From CAZFHP01 sp964519365 (GTDB lineage: Bacteria; Babelota; Babeliae; Babelales; RVW-14): 14,103 nt of DNA. The DNA is taken from contig CAZFHP010000036.1 in the NCBI GenBank assembly GCA_964519365.1, positions 1 to 14,103 on the forward strand, given 5' to 3'. Under the pieces are notes generated by a model. The model saw only the letters and a program-made list of their open reading frames with translations. It did no database searches and was not told the DNA's origin. The translations under genes and the position numbers were made by a program. Shown piece after piece: positions 7,303-13,672 of the stretch (positions within the stretch are counted from its first letter, which is position 1; each line of letters starts with the position of its first letter).

Positions 7303-7332
7303 TTGCCATAATCAACAAATCTCGATAGATTT
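7303..7332 (+). promoter_or_regulatory. Candidate glyS promoter with inverted repeat
   Basis: TTGCCA (7303-7308) and TAGATT (7326-7331), 17 bp apart, form a plausible sigma70 promoter about 60 bp before the glyS start. The perfect inverted repeat AAATCT-CGAT-AGATTT (7317-7332) overlaps the -10 box and could be an operator or chance. No T-box-like leader is visible. Confidence 0.4.
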
Positions 7333-7393
7333 ACTTTTTGTAGTGTAAGAACAAACGATAACCTAAGATCATTGCGAACAAATAGAGGACACA

Positions 7394-8704
7394 ATGGCTA
7401 AAGAAGTAACACTGGAAAAAATTATTTCGTTAAGCAAGCGACGAGGATTTGCTTACCAATCAGCAGAAATATATTCTGGTCTTAACGGCGTTTACGACTT
7501 TGGCCCACTTGGCGTACAATTACGCGAGAATATAAAAAGCCTTTGGGTTTCGAGTATGCAATCGTATCCAGAAGAAGTTTTACGACTTGATGGGTCTATT
7601 CTTGGCTCAGAAAAAGTCTGGGAAGCATCGGGGCACTTAGGAAATTTTAGCGACCCAATGGTCGACTGCATGAACTGTAAAAAGCGCTTTCGTGCTGACG
7701 ACATAAACTTAGAAAAAGCATGCTCTTCGTGCGGCATAAAAAAATGGACGGATATCAGACAGTTTCAGCTCATGTTCGAATCACAATTAGGAGCAGTGAG
7801 TGATAAAGCAAGTAAAGTATATTTACGTCCTGAAACCGCTCAGGCTATTTTTATAAACTTCAAAAACGTTATTACAAGTAATCGCGTCAAAATACCGTTT
7901 GGGATAGCACAAATAGGTAAAGCGTTTCGTAACGAAATCACGCCTAAGCAGTTTTTATTTCGCATGCGCGAATTCGAACAAATGGAACTTGAATTTTTTT
8001 GCAAGCCTGATCAAACCGATGATTTTTTCAAAATATGGGTCGAGCGACGTCAAGAATTTTATAAAGCACTTGGCTTAACACAAGAAAAAATACGTGTACG
8101 GCATCATGAAAAAGACGAACTTGCCCATTACTCAAAAGCGTGCATAGACGTCGAATACGAATTTCCGTTTGGTTTTAAAGAGCTCGAGGGTATAGCAAAC
8201 AGAACTAATTACGATTTATCTCAACATGCAAAATTCTCAGGCAAAGAATTATCTGTCTTTGATGAAGCAACAAAAACATCATATGTCCCACACGTTGTTG
8301 AATGCTCTGTTGGGATTGATCGCTTATTCTTAACGCTTTTGTTTGACGCTTACACTGAAGAAAAAATTGACGGCGATACGCGTACTGTTTTAAAATTTCA
8401 TCCAAGAGTCGCTCCAATAACAGCGGCGTTTTTAACTTTAACAAATAAACTCAAAGAACAAACTCAAAAAATTTATCAGGATATTAAGAAATTAGGCTAC
8501 CGCGTACAATGCGATGAATCAGGGTCTATTGGAAAACGCTACAGACGCCAAGATGAAATTGGAACCCCTGTGTGCTTTACCTATGATTTTGACAGCCTAG
8601 AAGACAATAAAGTAACTGTACGAAATCGCGATACACTTGAGCAAGAACGCATTGCAATAACAGCAATTCCTGACTACTTAGATCGATTAATTGCGTTTTT
8701 TTAA
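7394..8704 (+). CDS. glyS: Glycyl-tRNA synthetase, dimeric (alpha2) type
   Basis: This cytoplasmic class II aminoacyl-tRNA synthetase charges tRNA-Gly. The protein (436 residues) is the single-chain archaeal/Gram-positive form, not the alpha2-beta2 form of E. coli. It has the N-terminal signature KIISLSKRRGF and YDFGPLG. A four-cysteine zinc site follows (C92-MN-C95 and C110-SS-C113). Motif 2 is IGKAFRNEITPKQFLFRMREF (174-194, Arg179), and motif 3 is VVECSVGIDRLF (301-312, Arg310). The anticodon-binding domain occupies about 337-436 (HPRVAPI ... RYRRQDEIGTPVCFTYDFD). It is at the short end for the family, and all catalytic motifs are present. The start ATG has a GAGG ribosome binding site 7 nt upstream. 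It stands as a separate unit between the kinase-like gene and the membrane-protein operon. Confidence 0.96.
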   Translation: MAKEVTLEKIISLSKRRGFAYQSAEIYSGLNGVYDFGPLGVQLRENIKSLWVSSMQSYPEEVLRLDGSILGSEKVWEASGHLGNFSDPMVDCMNCKKRFRADDINLEKACSSCGIKKWTDIRQFQLMFESQLGAVSDKASKVYLRPETAQAIFINFKNVITSNRVKIPFGIAQIGKAFRNEITPKQFLFRMREFEQMELEFFCKPDQTDDFFKIWVERRQEFYKALGLTQEKIRVRHHEKDELAHYSKACIDVEYEFPFGFKELEGIANRTNYDLSQHAKFSGKELSVFDEATKTSYVPHVVECSVGIDRLFLTLLFDAYTEEKIDGDTRTVLKFHPRVAPITAAFLTLTNKLKEQTQKIYQDIKKLGYRVQCDESGSIGKRYRRQDEIGTPVCFTYDFDSLEDNKVTVRNRDTLEQERIAITAIPDYLDRLIAFF

Positions 8705-8785
8705 CGTAATCGATTTTTTTAAACACAGTACCGTACGACAGTATTAGACTATAAGTGCGGCTACAAAACATAAGGGCAGAGTCAT

Positions 8786-9370
8786 ATGAAGTTCATTAGA
8801 AGAATCTATGATTGGATGGGTACAAAAGTTCACTCTCCATGGGCCTTAACATGGCTCGCCGCTCTGTTCTTTATCGAAGCGTCTTTCTTTGTTATTCCTG
8901 TTGACCCACTCTTAATTCTCTACTGTGTCGAAGATAATAAGCGATCTTTTTATTATGCAACTATTGCAACAACATCGTCTGTTATCGGTGGTGTTTTTGG
9001 GTATTTTATCGGCTCTGTTCTGTGGAATAGTGTTGGAATACGTCTTGTTAATTGGCTAATATCAGAGTCTACGTTTAATCACGTTGTTGGCCAATATGCG
9101 TTATATCAAAACTGGGCTGTTCTTGTTGCAGGACTAACGCCTATTCCATACAAGGCTGTTACTATTTCTGCAGGCTTTTGTAAACTATCGTTTTTGCCAT
9201 TCGTTGGCTATTCTTTGCTGGCACGCGGAGCTCGTTTTTTTGCGCTGGCAGGAGTTATTTACATCTGGGGAGCACACATAAAAAAAATAATCGACCAGTA
9301 TTTTAATTATCTCGTAATTGCATTTGTCATATTAATTGCTTTAAGTTTTAAATTTTTAAAAGGAGCGTGA
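8786..9370 (+). CDS. DedA/YqaA-like integral membrane protein (SNARE-associated/VTT domain)
   Basis: This is a 194-residue inner-membrane protein with about five hydrophobic segments (roughly 20-40, 57-80, 109-130, 135-160 and 172-190). The middle carries the DedA/VTT hallmark GLTPIPYKAVTISAGF (116-131), followed by the SLLARGARFF segment (143-152); the acidic Glu31 in the first segment also fits. DedA-family proteins are implicated in lipid-carrier (undecaprenyl phosphate) recycling and membrane homeostasis. The YqaA branch, which this most resembles, is less well characterised. Its TGA stop is 1 base before the ATG of the aminotransferase gene, whose ribosome binding site lies inside this gene, so the two are co-transcribed. 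A weak AAGGGC motif precedes the ATG. The exact substrate cannot be read from the sequence. Confidence 0.85.
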   Translation: MKFIRRIYDWMGTKVHSPWALTWLAALFFIEASFFVIPVDPLLILYCVEDNKRSFYYATIATTSSVIGGVFGYFIGSVLWNSVGIRLVNWLISESTFNHVVGQYALYQNWAVLVAGLTPIPYKAVTISAGFCKLSFLPFVGYSLLARGARFFALAGVIYIWGAHIKKIIDQYFNYLVIAFVILIALSFKFLKGA

Positions 9371-9371
9371 C

Positions 9372-10586
9372 ATGATACGCTTACACAAGCCTGAGTTAAA
9401 TAAAATTGAAACAATCGCACAAAGCAACAGTAAATATATTTCTTTTGCCCAAGGAGTACCTATACTTGAAGGGGGTGTTGACGTATATGTAAAAAAATAT
9501 GTTCAACAAATGCTCTTTACTGATAAAATCGATTACTATCAAAATACTCTTGGAATTTTAGCGCTACGACAAGAAATTGCAAAAACTATATCTGATTTGT
9601 ATAGCACAAGTATCGGCGCTGAAAATATTATGGTAACGCATGGCGGCATTAGCGCTTTAGCATCTTTGTGCTTAATGGTTTTAGAAAATGGAGACGAGTT
9701 GCTTTTGCCTGAACCAACGTATCCTATTTATCAGCATATGAGCTGGCTATGCAAAGCTCAACCTGTTTTTACAAAAGCATTTCAGATGGAAAGAAATAAC
9801 ACAGGAGAGGTTGAGTGGCGTTGGCGACAAGATATTTTGGAAAAATCAATAACCAAAAGAACAAAACTCATTGTTTTGACGCATCCATCAAATCCTTGCG
9901 GTTTATATTTAAGCAAAAATGAACTCATATCATTAAAACAATTATGTGAATCTCGAGGAATATATCTGGTTATTGACGAAGCATATAATGATTTCATCTA
10001 TGACGGAAAGTTTACATCAAGCACACCGTTTGTTCTTCAATCACCGTTTGTTGCTCGAATAGGATCGTTTTCAAAAAACTTCTCAATGAGTGGCTGGCGG
10101 ATAGGTTTTCTTGTTGGTTCACGAGATCTTATATCAAGCATAGAAAACGTACAATCTTCTCTTTTATTATGCCCTAATGTTATCGGACAATATGCAGCAT
10201 TGTATGCATTAAAACATGAAAAAGAAATTATACCCCAGCAAGTCCAGAAACTTAAACAAGGTCGAAAAATAATCTGCGAGTTTTTTGATCAACTACAAGA
10301 CCGAGGAATTATTTCATATGCTAAGCCTAAAGCCGGCTTTTATGCATTTATCAAAACGCATGAAGAAGATAGCTTCGATCTAACAATGGATATTTTAAAT
10401 ACCGTTCATGTTGCTATGGTACCAGGAAAAGACTTCGGACCTCATTCAAAAAGTTATATTCGATTCTGTTTTGCCCGAGAGCCTCAAGTTATTACTCAGG
10501 GAGTTGAACGGCTACAACAATATTTTTCACAAAAAAATCTTTCATGCTACACTGCTGGAATAACACATTACCAATGTACATTATAA
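9372..10586 (+). CDS. PLP-dependent aminotransferase, class I/II fold
   Basis: This is a fold-type I PLP enzyme of aspartate-aminotransferase type, 404 residues. Visible cofactor residues are Asn174 in HPSNPCG (contacts the PLP phenol oxygen), Asp202 and Tyr205 in IDEAYND, Lys235 in SFSKNFSMSGWRIGF (the Schiff-base lysine), Arg243 (PLP phosphate), and Arg364 in SYIRFCFA (binds the substrate carboxylate). The N-terminal SFAQGVP corresponds to the substrate-gating loop. The donor/acceptor pair cannot be decided: aspartate, aromatic or branched amino acids, or a biosynthetic intermediate, are all possible. A cysteine-containing tail of about 15 residues (SCYTAGITHYQCTL) extends beyond the usual end. 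The ribosome binding site AAAAGGAG sits in the end of the upstream gene. The HerA-like gene starts 27 bp after the stop, so this is the middle gene of a three-gene run. Confidence 0.93.
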   Translation: MIRLHKPELNKIETIAQSNSKYISFAQGVPILEGGVDVYVKKYVQQMLFTDKIDYYQNTLGILALRQEIAKTISDLYSTSIGAENIMVTHGGISALASLCLMVLENGDELLLPEPTYPIYQHMSWLCKAQPVFTKAFQMERNNTGEVEWRWRQDILEKSITKRTKLIVLTHPSNPCGLYLSKNELISLKQLCESRGIYLVIDEAYNDFIYDGKFTSSTPFVLQSPFVARIGSFSKNFSMSGWRIGFLVGSRDLISSIENVQSSLLLCPNVIGQYAALYALKHEKEIIPQQVQKLKQGRKIICEFFDQLQDRGIISYAKPKAGFYAFIKTHEEDSFDLTMDILNTVHVAMVPGKDFGPHSKSYIRFCFAREPQVITQGVERLQQYFSQKNLSCYTAGITHYQCTL

Positions 10587-10606
10587 TAAACACGATAATA
10601 AACACG
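10583..10606 (+). repeat. Perfect tandem duplication of 12 bp
   Basis: ATAATAAACACG occurs twice without a gap (10583-10594 and 10595-10606). The first copy includes the stop codon of the aminotransferase gene; the second fills the spacer before the HerA-like gene. It is probably a recent replication-slippage event. Confidence 0.8.
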
Positions 10607-10613
10607 ACATATC

Positions 10614-12227
10614 ATGATTCGTAAAAAGCTTGGCTCTATTATATCAGGATCACTTGTTGAAGGGCTGACCATGCGTCTTGAGCCCAATTGTAACTTAGAA
10701 GAAATTAAAACAGGAAAGTTTGTTTCTATTGTTGGACAAAACTATCGTTTTTTTTCTTTAATTACTGATCTAGAGCTACAGGTTTCACACCCTGACATCT
10801 TACTTTTCCCCCCATCAGAAGAAGAAAAATTATTAAGCGAGATTTTATCTCAAAAAGATATTTTTGCAAAAGCTATCTTACGGCCAATGCTCATGCTTGA
10901 TAATTTAAAGCAAAAAATGCCAGTTAAAACGATTCCTGCACACTTTACAGCTGTGTATGAAGCAACGGCTCAAGATGTTTGCGAAATTTTTGGGGATCAA
11001 AAACAGGACAAAAAATACTTTCACATTGGGGCGCCACTCGATATGAAAACCCCCGTTTGTTTAAACTTACAAGCATTTACTGAACGCAGCAACGGAATAT
11101 TTGGCAAAACAGGAACAGGAAAGACTTTTTTAACGCGCTTACTTCTTGCTGGGCTTGTTAAGAATAATAGCGCCGTAAACTTAATATTCGATATGCACAG
11201 TGAATATGGCTTTCAAGCGCGCAAAGAGGGCTCTGGCAAATCGTTTGTTAAGGGTCTGAAAACACTATTTCCGAATAAAGTCGCCATTTTTTCACTTGAC
11301 CCACAAGCAACTCGCCGACGAGGCTGTGCTCCAGACTTTGAAGTTACATTTAAGTATTCAGATATTCACGTATCAGATATTATGACGTTACAAGACGAAC
11401 TTAACTTACACCCGACGGCATTAGAAGCAGCATACCTTATTGCAAGTAAATACAACCAAGACTGGCTCCACGTATTACTGAAACAAGAAGGTACCATCAA
11501 AGAGTTTGCTCAAGAACTTGGCGCACATGCAGAATCTGTTGGCGCGCTATATCGAAAACTCAAACGACTTGAAAAATTCTCGTTTTTACAAAAGCCCCAA
11601 AAAACAAATCTAACACGTGAGATATCTGTTATAGACCGTCTTCTTGAATACCTTGACAAGGGCATTCATGTTATTCTTGAATTCGGCAACCAAACATCCA
11701 TGCTCTGTTATTTATTAGTCGCCAATATTATTACACGACGTATTCATAATGCCTATGTTGCCAAAACTGAAAAATTTTTAGCAACACAAAACAAAAGTGA
11801 CCAGCCACGACAACTTATGATTACAATAGAAGAAGCCCATAAATTTTTAAACCCAACGGCTGCCAAGCAAACGATTTTTGGGATAATAGCCCGAGAAATG
11901 CGTAAATATTATGTATCGTTACTTGTTGTCGACCAACGCCCATCTGGCATCGATCAAGAAGTACTGTCACAAATTGGAACAAAAATAGTTGCCCTTTTGA
12001 GCGATGAAAAAGATATTCAGGCTGTTCTTACAGGCGTAAGCAATTCTAGTAGCTTACGTTCGATTTTGGCAACGCTGGATACAAAAAAACAAGCACTTAT
12101 TATGGGCCATGCTGTTCCTATGCCAGTTGTCGTCAAAACACGAGAATATGACGAAACGTTTTATGCTACGATGGGGTTAGAACTTAAAGCAGCTGACATG
12201 CATAAAGTAATTGATGAAATCTTTTGA
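10614..12227 (+). CDS. herA: HerA-like DNA-translocating ATPase
   Basis: This 537-residue ATPase belongs to the HerA/FtsK superfamily. In archaea and some bacteria, hexameric HerA pumps DNA and works with a nuclease (NurA) in end resection; in defence islands it pairs with other nucleases. An N-terminal HAS-barrel-like domain (IISGSLVEGLTMRLEP, GKFVSIVG) precedes Walker A GKTGTGKT (164-171). Other ATPase features are FDMHSEYG (192-199), Walker B LMITIEEAHKFL with E406/E407, and the conserved segment IAREMRKYYVSLLVVDQRPSGID carrying the candidate arginine finger. IGTKIV and IMGHAVPMPVVVKTR complete the HerA signature. No NurA, Sir2 or other nuclease gene is adjacent in this window; the upstream partners are an aminotransferase and a membrane protein. 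No ribosome binding site is visible before ATG 10614, so translation may depend on the upstream gene 27 bp away. HerA group is confident; cellular role is not. Confidence 0.9.
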   Translation: MIRKKLGSIISGSLVEGLTMRLEPNCNLEEIKTGKFVSIVGQNYRFFSLITDLELQVSHPDILLFPPSEEEKLLSEILSQKDIFAKAILRPMLMLDNLKQKMPVKTIPAHFTAVYEATAQDVCEIFGDQKQDKKYFHIGAPLDMKTPVCLNLQAFTERSNGIFGKTGTGKTFLTRLLLAGLVKNNSAVNLIFDMHSEYGFQARKEGSGKSFVKGLKTLFPNKVAIFSLDPQATRRRGCAPDFEVTFKYSDIHVSDIMTLQDELNLHPTALEAAYLIASKYNQDWLHVLLKQEGTIKEFAQELGAHAESVGALYRKLKRLEKFSFLQKPQKTNLTREISVIDRLLEYLDKGIHVILEFGNQTSMLCYLLVANIITRRIHNAYVAKTEKFLATQNKSDQPRQLMITIEEAHKFLNPTAAKQTIFGIIAREMRKYYVSLLVVDQRPSGIDQEVLSQIGTKIVALLSDEKDIQAVLTGVSNSSSLRSILATLDTKKQALIMGHAVPMPVVVKTREYDETFYATMGLELKAADMHKVIDEIF

Positions 12228-12288
12228 TCTAACATAAATTCAAAATATGAGCTTAAAAAAAAGAATAAACAATCTATTAGAACTCAGC

Positions 12289-12330
12289 CTTTTCTAATCT
12301 TGCATCTCTTCTGAAAACTCTTTTTTTGCA
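12289..12330. repeat. 42-bp repeat, copy A, at 3' end of a small gene
   Basis: Bases 12289-12312 are identical to 12567-12590, and the next 18 bases match at 15 positions (39 of 42 in all). On the coding (minus) strand the repeat holds the last codons (EEMQD), the TAG stop and about 5 bases beyond. It marks a duplication or recombination junction between neighbouring small genes. Confidence 0.9.
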
Positions 12331-12518
12331 GAATTCATCAACTTAAATAACCAGTCGAAAGGAACAACAAGATTTTTATCATGAGCATACCATGTTAATT
12401 CTAACCCACAATTCGTTTGAGTTATAATCGCTACATCTTTATTATCATAAGATATTTCAACCATTAACTTATAGTCATTGTTTGGATCATTAATAATGAT
12501 AGCAGTCCATTTTGACAT
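12294..12518 (-). CDS. Small protein in toxin/immunity array, candidate orphan immunity protein
   Basis: This is a 74-residue soluble protein with no signal peptide. The pattern W-x-x-I-I-I-N-D-P-N-N-D-Y-x-L-x-V-E-I-S-Y (4-24), then a beta-rich middle (GLELTWY) and VPFDWLFKLMNSA (52-64), suggests a compact alpha/beta protein. I cannot name the family. The ATG has a good ribosome binding site (AAAGGAA). It is the last gene of the minus-strand array and lies 53 bp after the zinc-motif gene at 12572. Both proteins end in EEMQD because of the shared 42-bp repeat. Position after toxin and immunity genes suggests an immunity protein whose toxin has been lost, or a second protective factor for the EndoU-like toxin. 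This is inferred from context only. Confidence 0.7.
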   Translation of the reverse strand: MSKWTAIIINDPNNDYKLMVEISYDNKDVAIITQTNCGLELTWYAHDKNLVVPFDWLFKLMNSAKKEFSEEMQD

Positions 12519-12566
12519 ATCAAATTCCTTTCAATCTATAACTCATAAGCTTTAATCTAAGCAGGA

Positions 12567-12608
12567 CTTTTCTAATCTTGCATCTCTTCTAAAATCTCTA
12601 TTTTTGCA
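12567..12608. repeat. 42-bp repeat, copy B, at 3' end of zinc-motif gene
   Basis: This is the partner of 12289-12330, offset by 278 bp, with 39 of 42 bases identical. It covers the last codons and stop of the gene at 12572-12790. The bodies of the two genes are otherwise unrelated in sequence. Confidence 0.9.
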
Positions 12609-12790
12609 TCACTATAATCTAAACCTCTCTTTTCAAGAAATGTTGATAAATCTTTAAAATTACTTAAATTTACGACTTCTCCTTCTTTCCAACAAGCCTC
12701 ACACTCATCACAAATATGCAATACCAAATTTAAGTCAACAACTCTTGCTTTATAAATAGCCCCTTGAAAATCACATCTTGGACATAACAT
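12572..12790 (-). CDS. Small four-cysteine zinc-motif protein, probable immunity protein of the EndoU-like toxin
   Basis: This 72-residue protein has a treble-clef-like zinc site: C3-PR-C6 at the N-terminus, then a beta hairpin (AIYKARVVDLNLVLHI), then C27-DE-C30 with C33 close by. The second half is acidic and helical (FKDLSTFLEKRGLDY ... IEILEEM). The ATG has an AGGAAC ribosome binding site, and the gene starts 17 nt after the stop of the toxin-like gene at 12808. A small acidic protein directly downstream of a toxin domain is the standard immunity position, and similar CxxC proteins occur next to polymorphic toxins. The function is therefore inferred from context, not from a catalytic or binding motif. 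The last five residues and the stop are part of a repeat shared with the next gene. Confidence 0.75.
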   Translation of the reverse strand: MLCPRCDFQGAIYKARVVDLNLVLHICDECEACWKEGEVVNLSNFKDLSTFLEKRGLDYSDAKIEILEEMQD

Positions 12791-12807
12791 TATAATGTTC
12801 CTATCGA

Positions 12808-13158
12808 TTATATTTTTATTGGATACGCTGTTATTATCTCAGAAGTTCCTGGTTTCACTATTATTTTAATACCTGTCTCCCCTTTCGTTCCTATTTGTCG
12901 TCCCATATTAATAACATATGCTCCAGGGTCTTCTTTCAAAGGCAAATTCTTCAAACTCCAAGCCTCATCAATTAACTTTAAAATATCATTTTTTGCACAA
13001 TTAAAAATAGTATGAAAAAGCTTTTTTTTATTTGGTTCTGCGTGAGCTAAAACATGCTGAACGCGATCTCCAAACTTCCTATCATACCCATTAACTAATC
13101 CTTTAGGCGACTCCCAAATATCTTTTTTAATTAGTCTCAATTTTTTTTTCTTTGACAC
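12808..13158 (-). CDS. EndoU/BECR-like RNase toxin domain, orphan C-terminal tip
   Basis: This 116-residue protein has no secretion signal of its own. Its features recall bacterial EndoU and related BECR-fold RNase toxins: histidines in HVLAHAEPN (35-43) and His49, a helix ILKLIDEAWSLK, then YVINMGRQIGT, a strand GIKIIVKP and the C-terminal EIITAYP (107-113). The candidate catalytic set is His35/His39, His49, Thr110 and Tyr112. The only start is GTG (13156-13158), preceded by GAGAAGG but followed at once by a lysine-rich run coded by nine A. It overlaps by 22 bp, in another frame, the constant-region fragment at 13137-13430. One extra A, or a -1 slip, would fuse the two into constant region plus toxin. 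The probable immunity gene follows 17 nt downstream. Exact toxin family and target are uncertain. Confidence 0.72.
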   Translation of the reverse strand: MSKKKKLRLIKKDIWESPKGLVNGYDRKFGDRVQHVLAHAEPNKKKLFHTIFNCAKNDILKLIDEAWSLKNLPLKEDPGAYVINMGRQIGTKGETGIKIIVKPGTSEIITAYPIKI

Positions 13159-13430
13159 GCCCCTGTAACCTTCTCCGACAACTTCGCGGCATCTTTATAA
13201 TATTCTGGTCCTAATTTCAAAGCAGCAATATCACTAATCGCAATAACTTCTGGCTGCTCTTGAATAACATTTATGAGATTTTTAAAAGCCGTTTTACCGT
13301 GTTCTAAGCCAAGAGTAACAAGATGCACCGCTTCAGAAGCAACATACTTTACAGGAACCGTAATTTTTTTAACAATTTCAGAGGCCCCACGCAGGCATCG
13401 AACAACACGTTCTTGTTGTACGATAAAACG
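13137..13430 (-). pseudogene. Start-less fragment of a polymorphic-toxin constant region
   Basis: The frame is open for 97 residues from an in-frame TAA (13431-13433) but has no credible start; the first GTG (13328) lies mid-domain with no ribosome binding site. The sequence reads RFIVQQERVVRCLRG ... EHGKTAFKNLINVIQEQPEV, then IAISDIAALKLGPEYYKDAAKLSE. The part from AISDIAA onward is nearly identical to the incomplete gene at the window end. After KLSE the sequence diverges, and the frame stops at TGA just past the A9 run, overlapping the EndoU-like toxin in the other frame. This is what an orphan toxin-tip cassette looks like: a piece of the parental constant region kept as a homology arm. 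It may be untranslated, translated from an unusual start, or simply decayed. Confidence 0.75.
13173..13243. repeat. 71-bp near-identical repeat, orphan copy
   Basis: It matches 14033-14103 at 70 of 71 bases (G at 13188 versus A at 14048). It codes for the end of the constant region (AISDIAALKLGPEYYKDAAKLSE) on the minus strand. The match ends sharply at the SE codons, where the two toxin domains begin. Confidence 0.95.
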
Positions 13431-13467
13431 TTAATACTTATTTGATCAAGAACAGCAAAAAACTGAA

Positions 13468-13668
13468 TCAACTAAAATCAAATAAATATAAAGGGATACC
13501 ATCGTAAAGCCTAGATTTAAAACACATTATATGACAAAAAAACTGTTGTTCTTCTTGGAAGCCGACTTCTTTGTCCCAATTTATGGTAACAATTAAACTT
13601 GTTACATCAAGCTTATTTGATTCAATTTCTTTGCCACAAAAACAACATTTATATTTGGTTCGTTCCAT
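13468..13668 (-). CDS. Small zinc-finger-like protein, probable immunity protein of the adjacent toxin
   Basis: This 66-residue protein has C8-C9-F-C11-G-K followed 33 residues later by FFCHIMCF (C45, H46, C49), a likely zinc site. Between them lies a beta strand with the conserved-looking LIVTINWDKE. The C-terminus is hydrophobic (PLYLFDFS). The ATG begins 4 nt after the TGA of the toxin-like gene at 13673, with GGGAGAAG as ribosome binding site inside that gene, so translation is coupled. Such CxxC ... CHxxC proteins are, as I recall, common immediate downstream partners of polymorphic toxins, but I cannot name the family. The immunity role is an inference from position, size and coupling. 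Confidence 0.75.
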   Translation of the reverse strand: MERTKYKCCFCGKEIESNKLDVTSLIVTINWDKEVGFQEEQQFFCHIMCFKSRLYDGIPLYLFDFS

Positions 13669-13672
13669 TTTT

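Noticed and set aside
8705..8785. Promoter for the DedA/YqaA-like gene (TATAAG near 8750)
   Set aside because: No acceptable -35 box at the right distance, so I do not annotate it.
13137..13328. Independent 63-residue gene starting at GTG 13328
   Set aside because: The frame continues upstream to 13430 with protein-like sequence and the GTG has no ribosome binding site, so it is treated as part of the constant-region fragment.
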